Source: Phytophthora vignae f. sp. vignae
Taxonomy: Eukaryota; Oomycota; Peronosporomycetes; Peronosporales; Peronosporaceae
Assembly (NCBI GenBank): GCA_016169955.1
Contig: JABJUM010000124.1
Coordinates: forward strand, 1-64,000
Direction: 5' to 3'
Length of the DNA: 64,000 bases
The notes beneath the pieces were generated by a model that had not been told where the DNA came from, did no database searches, and was given only the letters and a program-made list of their open reading frames with translations. The first letter of the stretch is position 1. Each line of letters opens with the position of its first letter. This document shows, one piece after another, positions 31,213 to 41,386 of the stretch. Position numbers and translations under genes: made by a program.

Positions 31213-32084
31213 GCGCAAGAAGGAGGGGTTGCATATTTCTCTTAGCAATTGCATATTGTAGGGTATATCTCGGTCGAATGCCCTAGTGGCATTTGGTTGG
31301 TTTACACCCGTGCGTTTGGGCTACTACCGCGGGCTCGTGTCCTTGGAGGCACGTGCTCCGTAGGCGACGCTGCAGCAGTGCGCGGCATTGGGTGTAGTTA
31401 GCCGTCTAAACCGCAACAAATTTAAAATTGAGCATCACGTTCGCTGCGCTCATGTTGCTTTAGGGCCGACGCCTCAAACTATGTGTATCACATAATTTTG
31501 ACCGACGTTCCCCTTTCTACTGTGCCACATGCTCGTTAGCGGCAACGTCAAATCGCAGTCGCTTCGGTGGTTGCTGCGAGGTCTCCAGCTTGGAGTCCAG
31601 GTGTGTAGGCGCCGCCGACTTCACATCAGGACTCGATCGCTTTAGTGTTGAGGCTGCTCTTAAACCGAGGGTGTCGCTTATCAGCAACGGCTTGTATATT
31701 GAGCACAGGAAGTAGAAAAGTGAGGTGTTACTCAGAGACTTTAATAGGGTGTTACGGAGAGGTATGCTACGGCAGATAAGTAATGTAATATAAAGATATT
31801 TTGCGTCGGAGGAACAACAACAAAAGAGTTCATCGTGGTTCCAATGATCGATTGTGGTCTAACGCTGTTTGTTGCATGGATGAGATTACAAGCTGAGCTT
31901 TATACTTGGTTGCACCCACTGCTTGCGGAATCCGCTTTTCTTCGTTAGAGCAACACGCTTGATTTTCCGTTGAAGCCTTCAGCTGTTGTAACGTGAGCGG
32001 AGCCGTGAGTACGACGTCTTCGCCGGGATAGTGCAACGTACGCTAGAGACGCGCTAGGAATTGAAGTCGAATGGAAAACAATTT
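31213..32084. other. Non-coding stretch
   Basis: No supported gene. A 68-codon minus-strand ORF near 31830-32036 lies downstream of the PIF1 fragment in its reading direction and could be more of the same decayed element, but I do not recognise it. Confidence 0.35.
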
Positions 32085-32570
32085 TGTTAGATGTCAAGCT
32101 TTGTACTTTGTGGAAAGTGATCGCGTATGCAAGACGCAGTGGAATCCCCTCTCGAAATACTGTAAGATCGCTAGCTTTCTTCCCCCAGCCGACTTTTATT
32201 GGAACTACGGCATTATATTTGGGACATCGTGCAAGAACGAACGATCATTATACATGTCAGAGGTTTGGATAAGTAGAAAATGTCACAAGCAAAGATTATT
32301 ATGTCGTAGATTACCCCATTTGTTCCGTTGCAAATGCCTGCTGACTGCTCCATGTTAAATGTCAGGGAAACTGGAGCACCAACAGCAATGTTAAGATGTC
32401 TCCCTACAACTCGATCTCGGCCCGAGCTGGCTAATTCTGCATCTTGTAGTAGTGCATTGATCGACTCGGGAGACATACTTTCTCGTTGACACCATCGCGG
32501 TAGTAGTTTACCCGCGGTACGTGTTTTGGTAGCGAGACCGTAGCAAAGTATTTGCAGCCGGTGCCGAATG
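32085..32570 (-). pseudogene. PIF1-like helicase C-terminal fragment
   Basis: Minus-strand pieces in at least two frames match the end of PIF1/Helitron-type helicases. First comes a segment with VGAPVSLTFN and GICNGTNGVI (near 32390-32310). After a frame change near 32240 comes VVPIKVGWG, then REGIPLRLAYAITFHKVQSLT (near 32165-32100), equivalent to the motif V/VI region normally ending HKSQG. The helicase N-terminal Walker motifs are not in the window. It is most likely a remnant of a Helitron or a dispersed PIF1 gene copy. Confidence 0.6.
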
Positions 32571-32580
32571 TCACTTAAAG

Positions 32581-32740
32581 CTGTAGCAGTAGCTTGTCCT
32601 CCTTGGTGACTATGTTCATGGTAGTCACCGACTTGATCGGGTACTTGCCCTGCGCCGACTCGAAGCAGTCGGCGCGCGGCAGCCGCAGGTTGTTCTCCGT
32701 GAACTCAAGCTTTTGCGTGCCCCCGTCCACAGGCTTGCCA
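32581..32740 (-). pseudogene. Unidentified protein C-terminus (fragment)
   Basis: A minus-strand frame ending at TAA near 32579 encodes about 50 codons of protein-like sequence (GGTQKLEFTENNLRLPRADC, then a Lys/Asp-rich end) with good GC bias. The frame breaks upstream near 32760 although a neighbouring frame continues with VRLVYYNMTV. I do not recognise the family. It may be the end of a host gene copy captured in repeats. Confidence 0.3.
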
Positions 32741-32760
32741 ACGGCGTTGTTCCACCGTCA

Positions 32761-34320
32761 TGTTGTAGTACACCAGGCGGACATCTCCATGTCCAGGTCG
32801 CCGCGAGGCCCAGGTCGCCGCGCGCGCACCGAGGGTCTTGCAGTTGCTGGATTCCTCCATGGCCACCCTCGGTGGATGTGACCATCCGACGGGCAGCGCT
32901 GTGCCGCACAAGAGCGCTCGCGGTCAGCTGCTGGCATGGCGAACTTGTCGGCTGTGCCTGCATGGTGAGGAATGCGTCGTTTCGATCTCGCGGCTCGCTG
33001 TCCACTTTGTTGAAGCTGCTGCTGGAGCAAAAGAGTTCAGAAATCACGCCCACCCGCCAAAGCCGATCTATGGTGACTTACGTAAAGTATGGGACGACGC
33101 TTCGCGAGGACTCGCGGGCGGAACAGCCGAACTCCAGGTGAGTGATAGTCCCCTTTCAAAGGGTTTCCCCTCTGAAAGGAGATTATTTTTTGCGTATCGT
33201 CGCCTATTAAGGCGCAGTCCTAAAAAGGAGCTCCCTAATTCGTACCCCTAATGCGCTCCCGACTTTTTACAGACTACCCATTTTACGATGGCATAATATT
33301 TGACAGGGAAAATAGGCTTAAAAAAAGGGGTCCGAAGGATGTCCAAGTTGACAGTGGGGGACACCATCGAGGGGTGTCGACCTCACCAACACACGACCAT
33401 TATATTCGTCCTCACGACGAAAAAATATAACGAAGCAGCCCAAACACGGCTGGATTCACATTGGTATTCGCGCCAAAAAATGTTTTAGTGTGGAGATTGT
33501 TACTCGGAGTTGCCGCCAACGATGGCATGAGTTGCCATCTGGTAATGACCTGTCAATGTTCACATAACTTCTTAATTGTATGTACACCAAATGGTGCAAT
33601 CATTAGTCTGAGCTTTGGAAGCTAATCCAAGGCTTCGATTCTACGATTATCTATGTTTTAATGTGATTGGGCGATAGATCAGACCGAGCTGAATCGATTG
33701 GTGCCTGATTTGCTTGAAAATTCCAATATTAAGTTGGTCAAAAAGACAAAACACCCCTCGATGCTGTCCGGATCTGTAAGTTAAAACCTCGTATTTTAAG
33801 CTATATCTGACATCCTCCATACTATCCGTCGCAATCACTGTTTCATAACTTCGACCCTCGGGTTTTAGGGCATTATCAATTAGTGACAACAGTTCATTTC
33901 AAAATGAAATCGACTGGTCCTACCTTCTATTAATAGCCATGCTTTTGCTAAACCCAGGTTTTTTTCGCCGTTTTTGGCCGCAGTCGATGTGATTATAAAT
34001 TGTGACCCTAATTCATTCTAATAATTGATACCGACCTTGGTAAAAAGTAAATCGGAGTCGTAAAAACAGCTAAATCAGAGTAACGCGCTATTATAGAGGA
34101 GACTTCGTCCCAATTAACCTTATCACTAAAAGCGTTGTAGCTCTTTTTACTGCAGTCCGCGTAAAATGAGCCCGAGCGTTGTGCTGGCCCCTCTTTTCAC
34201 TTGTCGGAAGCTAACTTACACGCAAGCTGTTATTCTTTACAACTACCATGGTATCTTCGGCTGGAATAGGAGGATTTTGGAATGAACCCTTTATTTTATT
34301 TTTATTTTGTTATTAAAGGG
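32761..34320. other. Non-coding stretch left of the TTAA-flanked element
   Basis: No supported gene. A short CCCTTTCAAAGGG-type hairpin lies near 33150-33180. AT-rich from about 33500 onward. Confidence 0.4.
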
Positions 34321-35374
34321 TTAACCCACCGGCGACCGCTCTTATCCCGATTTTGCAGGGATAAGATTAATATAGGAATTTGTATACTGGCGGGATAGGG
34401 TGAGCGAGGTCCCCAGCGGCCGGCGCCGACCCTTCGGGCTCCATCGACTTTCAACCTCATTGGCTAGAGCTATCCAATCAGAAGTTGGCTAAGGCCTTAA
34501 TTCTGAGCGGGCTCGACACTAGCATGAAAAACCTTGGTGTAAATCGTCCTAAAGATCGAGATATTCCCATCTGTAGAGAATCCAAATCAAAATTTCGTGA
34601 AACATGAGCAAAAAATTGTGGCACTGATAAACTCACCCTAGTAGATACAAGAGCCCTGTTGATCTTGGTCTGGATGACCCTGCTCAAAAACGCGGAAATA
34701 GTCCCTCACGAGTCTGTCGATAGCGCGGCGTCAAGGTTACATCGGTAAGCTGCATTGGCAGTGTGAAGGAGTGACCTAGATAACGCCAGCAATCTGTCCG
34801 TCTAGAACATTGGTGTATTACATCCACGGAGTGGAGCGCATAAAGCCCTGCTAATATAAGCGCCTAGAACGAGTTGAGAGCGCTGCGAGAGTGCTACACC
34901 GTCAAAGTATAGTGCGTCAGATGGAGCTGCCATTATTATTCCGGCACCCTACATGCTCCCCACGCGTGTCGATCGGGTTGCTGTTACTCGTGATGCTCCG
35001 AGACTTTTGCGGCATGGTCTCTAACCGCTGATTGTCTTAATCACAGTTAGGCGCCTTCCTAATATGCAGTTCCGATGTAACGGTATGCTAGTTTGCTAGC
35101 ACCGCTTTCATGTTTGAGCGGCCCGCAAAAGCTGCCGAGTCGGAGGCGATAAGCTAACAAAACCTGGATTAGGTTGCTTTGCGACCTCTTTGGTCTCTAC
35201 GGGAGATACATGGCGAGAGCAATTAAACACAGCTGAGCGTCTTTGGCCGCATCTTTCCGGCGTCTACTCTGCCGAAGTCGATGAGGCACGTGCTTCTACT
35301 GATTTTGGTATGAGCTTGATGAAGCGACATTGGCGGTGGCCAGGTGGTCACGTGGCCATGTCTGTTGGTTATTG

Positions 35375-36643
35375 TATGGCCAACCACGTCAACGTTGCTT
35401 CGCCGATTTGCCAACATTGGCATGTTTGTATTGATCTGACTATAGGAATTGCCATGGCATCAGACATGTCGACATTGACCTATTTGACTAGGTTTTTGTA
35501 TGGATTTATGTCGTGATTGACTCCGATATGACCGATATTCCGATATGACAGATGTTTGGCTTTGTTTCAGTATAAATCAATGCAAACAAGTGGGTGTATT
35601 GTTACTCCACGAATATGATGGGGTTATCAGGGGACGCGAAAGGGATGACCGTGTTGGGCATGCCAGGGTCAGCTCGCGTGCCGCAGATATCGGGCATGTT
35701 GGGTACCACTGGTACGGGGCGTGCCCCCCTTCCGGGGTTAACCAGGGTCATGCACGGGGTGGTCGAGTCGGGCATGATTGGATCCACGGGCATCCGCATC
35801 GGGCATGTCGGTAGCCTTGAGCATGGCAACATTCCGGCGGCCGTGGGCGTGGCATCGGAGGCGGGCATGGCGGCACCGTCGCGCAACAGGCATTGCGGGG
35901 GCTTCAGGCATGCCGACGGCCTTGGGCATCGCGGCGGCATCGGGCATGACATCCTTGTCGGGCATGTCAGTGGCCATGGGCGTGACGTCGGAGTCGGACA
36001 TGCCGGTGGCCTCGAGTAATAGGCATGGCGGGGGCATCATCACGTCGGTGGCCTTGGGCATGGCGGTGGCATTGGGATCATCATTCGGGTTGGGCGTGGG
36101 GGGCGGCATCGGCATGACGTCCGTGTCGGGCATGGCAGCGGCCGTGGGCGTGGCGTTGGAGTCGGGCATGGGGGCGGCATCGGGCATGACGTCCGTGTCG
36201 GGCATGGCAGCGGCCGTGGGCGTGGCATTGGAGTCGGGCATGGCGACGCCCTCGCACATGGATGTGGCCTCGGGCATGGAGGTGGTCTCGGGCATGGTCT
36301 CCGTGTCGGGCTTGTCGGTGGCCTCGGGCGTGGCGTCGGAGTCGGGCATGTCAGCGGCCATGGGCACGTCGTCCGTGTCGGGCATGTCGGGGGCCTCGGG
36401 CATGTTGGCGGCCTCGGGCGTGGTGTCCATGCCGGACATGTCAGGGGTCTCGTGCAGGAGGCATAGCGACGGCCTTGGACGTGTCGGGCAAGCCGGGGGC
36501 CTCATGAATGGTGCCCACGTTGGTCATGGCGCGACCACTTGAGTGCTTGTCAGCGTTTTGAGAAATGAGCTACCGATACGGAGCGGCGGCGAGATTTGGT
36601 TCCGTTCATGCGCCCACGAAGACGCGTCTCGATTCCGAACCCG
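35375..36643 (+). repeat. Left arm of long inverted repeat
   Basis: Reverse-complement match to 37318-38600. Best conserved at the inner end (36505-36640, about 100 bp nearly perfect, including the segment around TTTGGTTCCGTTCATGCGCC) and recognisable out to about 35390 (CAACGTTGCTTCGC). The middle is an 18-bp minisatellite. Confidence 0.8.
35738..36505 (-). CDS. Hexapeptide-repeat ORF, left arm (255 aa)
   Basis: The frame is a tandem run of six-residue units of the form MPD(T/S)(D/N)x alternating with TPTAAA-like units, encoded by an 18-bp minisatellite. The first ~20 residues (MRPPACPTRPRPSLCLLHE) are identical to those of the right-arm ORF. There is no signal peptide, domain or initiator. 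Toward the end the repeat changes frame (CRHARLRCHAHGRR) at the same point as in the right arm, so the slip predates the duplication. It may simply be repeat DNA without coding function. Confidence 0.3.
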   Translation of the reverse strand: MRPPACPTRPRPSLCLLHETPDMSGMDTTPEAANMPEAPDMPDTDDVPMAADMPDSDATPEATDKPDTETMPETTSMPEATSMCEGVAMPDSNATPTAAAMPDTDVMPDAAPMPDSNATPTAAAMPDTDVMPMPPPTPNPNDDPNATAMPKATDVMMPPPCLLLEATGMSDSDVTPMATDMPDKDVMPDAAAMPKAVGMPEAPAMPVARRCRHARLRCHAHGRRNVAMLKATDMPDADARGSNHARLDHPVHDPG

Positions 36644-36911
36644 GGGGGGGGGGGAATTGTAAGCAAATCTGTTGGTTATATTAGGAGTAATTGACGCTCA
36701 TTGGTGGAATCGTTAGAGTACAAGCGATGATTGGCGGACTTGCTTCATGTCAGCAGAATCCGCATGGCGCGAAAGTGAGAAGATGAGCACGTTGAAGATG
36801 TGCACATTGGAGTGATCGCGTGACGTGCATAGCGTAGCTTAGATCTGGAAGTCGTAAGTGGCAGTAGTGCCACAAACTAGATTGTCGGGCATTTTGCATC
36901 CCAACAAAAGA

Positions 36912-37291
36912 ACCCATTTTGGCCGCAGTGACGGATACCCGTGGCACCAGATCACAGCCGCCGGCCGTCCTAGCTTGAGGACCACGCTCAAAAGTGTGTA
37001 CATGATGCAATGAAACTATTCTAGGCTGCAGCGCAGGCTCCGCACGTGTCGGTGGCGCTGCATGCACCGCAATTCGTACCTTTATGCTACTTGTCCAAAG
37101 TACCCATTTTGGCCGCAGTGACGGATACCGGTGGCACCAGATCACAGCCGCCGGCCGTCCTAGCTTTAGGACCACGCTCAAAAGTGTGTACATGATGCAA
37201 TGAAACTATTCTAGGCTGCAGCGCCGGCTCCGCACGTGTCGGTGGCGCTGCATGCACCGCAATTCGTACCTTTATGCTACTTGTCCAAAGT
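36912..37291. repeat. 190-bp tandem repeat, two copies, at the palindrome centre
   Basis: Unit 36912-37101 (ACCCATTTTGGCCGCAGTGA...) is repeated at 37102-37291 with only a few substitutions, and a third copy begins at 37292 (ACCCATTTTGACCGCAG) before the right arm takes over. Confidence 0.9.
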
Positions 37292-37317
37292 ACCCATTTT
37301 GACCGCAGGCGACTTCC

Positions 37318-38600
37318 AGGCTCGGAATCGAGACGCGTCTTCGTGGGCGCATGAACGGAACCAAATCTCGCCGCCGCTCCGTATCGGTAGCTCATTTCTC
37401 AAAACGCTGACAAGCACTCAAGTGGTCGCGCCATGACCAACGTGGGCACCATTCATGAGGCCCCCGGCTTGCCCGACACGTCCAAGGCCGTCGCTATGCC
37501 TCCTGCACGAGACCCCTGACATGTCCGGCATGGACGCCACGCCCGAGGCCGCCGACATGCCCGAGACCCCCGACATGCCCGTCACGGACGACATGCCCAA
37601 GGCGCCCGCCATGCCCGACACGGACGACGTGCCCGATGCCACCATCATACCCGACTCCGACGCCACGCCCGAGGCCACCAACAAGCCCGACACGGACGTC
37701 ATGCCCAATGCCGCCGCCATGCCCGACACGGACGTCATGACCGATGCCGCCGCCACGTCCAAGGCCGTCGACATGACCGACGCCTCCGCCACGTCCAAGG
37801 CCGTCGACATGCCCGAGGCCACCACCATGCCCAAGGCCGCCGACATGCCTAAGGCCGCCGCAATGCCTGTTGCCCCAGGGTGCCGTCATGCCCGACTCCA
37901 ACGCCACGCCCACGGCCGCTGATATGGCCGACACGGACGTCATGCCCGATGCCGCCGCCACGCCCGACACGGACGTCATGCCCGAGGCCACCACCATGCC
38001 CAAGGCTACCCCCATGTCCGAGACCACCGACATGCCGATACGGACGCCATGGATGCGACCCCCGACATGGCCGACACCGTCGCCAGGCTGGCGGCCCCCG
38101 ACAAGTTCGAAATGAGACTCCAGCCCAGCACGTACAGTCGTACACACGGGTTTGAGCAAACCCCAATGTACTCCATGCTACCATTCCAGTATGACCGGTG
38201 CTCTTGAGGCCCTCGACCAGCCTGACACTGACGCAGTATCCGTGGCTCCCATCAAGGCCGACTCGAACTCCATGACCCCGTGCCCCGTCCGCTCGACGGA
38301 GACGCCAGGTCGATTCGCTACCAGAGGAACATGCTGGTGATAGAATGAGTTTCATGCCAGTTTGAGCTAATACTTTAGATTTGTGGAGTGACAGAACAAT
38401 ATACCCATTTGTTTGCATTGATCTATAATGAAACCAAGACAAACATCTCAATGTTGTCATATCGGAGTCAACAACGACATAAAGTCCATACAAAAAACTA
38501 GTCAAACATACCAATGTCTTCTCATGACAACCTCTGTACTCAAATCAAGACAGTCGTGCCAATGTTGACAAGTCAGCGAAGCAACGTTGACATACAAAAG
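37318..38600 (-). repeat. Right arm of long inverted repeat
   Basis: Inverse of the left arm, starting with CTCGGAATCGAGACGCGTCT near 37321. Carries an extra segment at about 38116-38340 not evident in the left arm. Confidence 0.8.
37455..38115 (+). pseudogene. Hexapeptide-repeat ORF, right arm (frameshifted)
   Basis: 37455-37922 encodes 155 residues beginning with the same ~20 residues as the left-arm ORF and continuing in MPDTDV/MPEATT-type hexamers. The same repeat continues in a second frame from 37870 to 38115. It diverges from the left arm in unit number and order, as expected of a minisatellite. Confidence 0.3.
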
Positions 38601-39506
38601 CCAATACACATAACCACGCGGCCATAATCACGCTGCTCCATAAGCTCACGCCAAACCAAAATCAAACTTGTTTTCATTGTCGTCAGGCCGAGCCTTCTTT
38701 ATAGATAAGCAGCCAGATATGTCAATCACGACCGTCATGTTATTATTTTCGTGTGGTCCCAAGGAGAGCTACTGGCGCAGCATGTTTGCCCGGGCGCGTC
38801 CAACGCCATAGACCGGAAGAAGCACCGTGGGCATATCCACTTCTGGAGCTCTACTTTAGATGCCAACATCAGCGGCGGTACGATGGGATACCCACCACAT
38901 CCAACACAACCAAATGCAGTATTTCCCTGGTCAATACAAGAAGCTAAGATCATCCGCACTGCGCAAAGTATATCTATGTACCTAGCAAATTTCCTGTGAT
39001 CACATCTACTAGCTCTCAGCGCCTGATAAACGTCGTGCGTCTAGAAAAGGTATGATCTTCTGCCCCACCCGCTCATGCGATAAGTACTTCGTGAAAGTAT
39101 GGTCGGCATTGTCCACAGCACGACGCATACCCAAGACAACCCCCATACCGCATGGGGCCTTAGTCGAAACTAGCAGGTATGCTCTAAAACCTATGGCCTG
39201 TGAGCGCCTACTACACGAGCGACGCTATGATCACATTACTGGTGATTATAATGCGCAGTCCACCTCTCGCTATTTTTTAAAAAATTACATTAGGTTGAAG
39301 CGCTAAATTGTGGCGCTCGTGTTGCACTTTCAAACGTAAAACCACGCATGACACCCAATCGAGGCGCGAACGAGTTCGCGCGCGCGAATCGGCCTACCAC
39401 GCACGAAATCCGCAAACCAATTTGATTGGTCGGAACCAAGTCGGCGCGATCTCGAAAGGTCGCCACGGCCGTATGGCTTGAACCGGCATTTTCCCCCGAG
39501 GTTTTT
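38601..39506. other. Right inner flank of the TTAA element
   Basis: No gene recognised. Unique-looking sequence between the right palindrome arm and the right terminal repeat. Confidence 0.4.
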
Positions 39507-39834
39507 CTTATCCCAGCAAAATCGGGATAACGGTCGCCGGTGGGTTAACCCTTTATGTAACCCTTTATTTTACTTATTAATGCGGGCATCTCCTGCGCCT
39601 GCTTCGCAGCCGCAGAATCTGCCCGGACATTTGCCTTAAAACTGTAGATGCAATATATCAACAGACAATTCTTATTAACAGTAAAAAGGCGAACCCTGGC
39701 TGAGGCCTATTTATAGTTTGAAGAAACGGCATGCTATTGTACAGTACACCTCAATGTCCCTTTACTTCGCTACAGCTCAATATATTTACTAATTCATACC
39801 AGTGTCATCGTTAGCACACTGCCCACGCATACAC

Positions 39835-40095
39835 CTTTTCAACTTCAAAGCTGCAAATTGTAAGTTCAATTCTGCAAAGGTAAGTTAAAAACTGCACGAG
39901 CAGAGACCAGGCTAGCTTCGTACACAGCTCACTGGTTGGCGCGCAGCACAGCTAGCCAATAGGCAAGTTGTACTCTATAATCATATACGATGATACATAT
40001 CATACAGTTTGTAATATAGATTTATAGAGTACTGTTGTTTTGATCTTACCTTTTGCTGTTTTGAACTTACAATTTGCAGTTTTGAAGTTGAAAAG
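39835..40095. repeat. MITE-like foldback, 261 bp
   Basis: The first ~51 bp (CTTTTCAACTTCAAAGCTGC...) and the last ~50 bp are inverted copies with a handful of mismatches. The ~160-bp centre has no ORF. No clear target duplication. Confidence 0.75.
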
Positions 40096-40831
40096 ATGTA
40101 GTAACGTAGAAGACCGAATAGTGTCCGGTATGGTATTAGTGTTCCCTGCGGATACAAGGGCCCTATCTGGGGGTACTGTATATGAATACAGTACCCTCAA
40201 ATACAGTCCCCCATAAATAAAGTAGCGTCGATTGGTCAGATTGCCGGAACATATGCCAAGCATATAAGATTTTCGTTAAAAGTGGGCGCATTAGCGATCT
40301 TGGTGGTCAAGGTTGATGCCAGCATCCAATGTCGTGCTCCATGATTTGAAAGTATGTACTAGAGAGGATATACATTCGTTAACACAGAGCGTAAGCTGCT
40401 CCAGTACGATTGTATTAATGTATAGATGTAGTTGATATGTAACACAAACTCGGACTCGAGTCAACCACCTCGGCCGTTTCGGCAGCTTCACGCTAGCTGG
40501 GTTTCTTAGTTGAACGGTAAATATAGTTTTCCGAGAAGCTCAGGCGCTGAACAGCAATTTGCCATAGGCTGCATCTCATGGGAACCGCTTGTTTCGAAGT
40601 TATAGGCGAAATTCGATGGCTTCCTTCCGATATCATTGCCGATCTGTTTTCTTCTGACGGCGAGTTTTCGAGTTCTCAGCAAGCTTCTTGCTGAACGGGT
40701 GCCTGTTATATAATGAGGAAGATGTAGATGTGAGCGTTCGAATGAGCGTAGTTCCGCGGCAAACACGTTAATAGCGGGGGAGTTATAGCGAATGTTCAAA
40801 TTCCTGGCTTCAACTGTAATGGCCAGTACAA
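40096..40831. other. Non-coding stretch
   Basis: AT-rich, no supported gene or structural RNA. Confidence 0.4.
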
Positions 40832-41013
40832 TAACGCTAGAAAAACATCTTGGGGTTTGTATAGGAGAAGCATCCCCCTTGGCCATTTTAGCCAGAAAAC
40901 CGGCAATGCGTTACAGGACGAGCCAACGTATGTACTATTTTTCACCAAACGTGTACAAAATGACCAAGGGGGATGCTTCGCCTATACAAACCTTAAGATG
41001 TTTTGCTGCGTTA
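40832..41013. repeat. Stem-loop foldback element, ~180 bp
   Basis: Left arm 40832-40890 and right arm 40957-41013 are inverse complements over about 57 bp with few mismatches (core GTTTGTATAGG(A/C)GAAGCATC). The loop of ~66 bp carries no feature. It is followed at 41030-41070 by the sequence shared, inverted, with 16490-16530. Confidence 0.75.
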
Positions 41014-41386
41014 AACTGGTCGGAAGGATTTACCATGATCCAGTAGAAAAGTACTGGATCGTCCCCCATACAGTAAAATATCCTAAGTACACCCGGAACA
41101 CCCCTTGCGAACCTTTCAACTATTTATGGACTAGCTTCGAGCTCTCGGTTTATTAGTGGGACACCTGAAATAGATAGGTGGGAGGTACGATTTCGAAGGC
41201 TAATGCTAAATAAAAAACGAGTAGACTTAAATAATAAAAATGGGTGATTCACGGCTATATTCTGCATCATTTTGCAAATGTCCAAGTGAAGAGCAAGCCC
41301 CCCCCCCCCAAGCTACGGATTTGCTCGCTTTTCGCTCGACGTGTCTGATCTCGAAGCTGCCAAGGAGTTGGGACTACTGAGGGACG

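Larger units (their letters stand above)
34325..39544. mobile_element. TTAA-flanked, non-autonomous DNA element with long internal palindrome
   Basis: Ends are 41 bp (34325-34365) and 38 bp (39507-39544), inverted, starting CCCACCGGCGACCG and containing a hairpin CTTATCCC...GGGATAAG. Each end is preceded by TTAA (34321-34324, 39545-39548), as in piggyBac elements. The identity extends a few bases outside TTAA (AAGGG...CCCTT), so a Tc1-like reading with TA duplication and AAGGGTTAACCC ends is the alternative. No transposase ORF is present. Inside lie two ~1.3-kb inverted arms and a central region with a 190-bp tandem repeat. Confidence 0.65.

Noticed and set aside
32594..33251. Overlapping ORFs on both strands near 32.6-33.2 kb
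   Set aside because: GC-rich composition opens many frames. Only the short C-terminal piece at 32581-32740 looks protein-like and even that is unidentified.
35778..36542. 254-aa Met/Ser/Gly-rich plus-strand ORF
   Set aside because: Mirror frame of the 18-bp minisatellite. With an 18-bp period several frames stay open by chance.
36640..36656. G12 run at the edge of the palindrome arm
   Set aside because: Could be an assembly artefact or natural homopolymer. It carries no further signal.
40506..40886. 126-aa minus-strand ORF
   Set aside because: It begins inside the foldback arm and shows no domain or homology to anything seen here.
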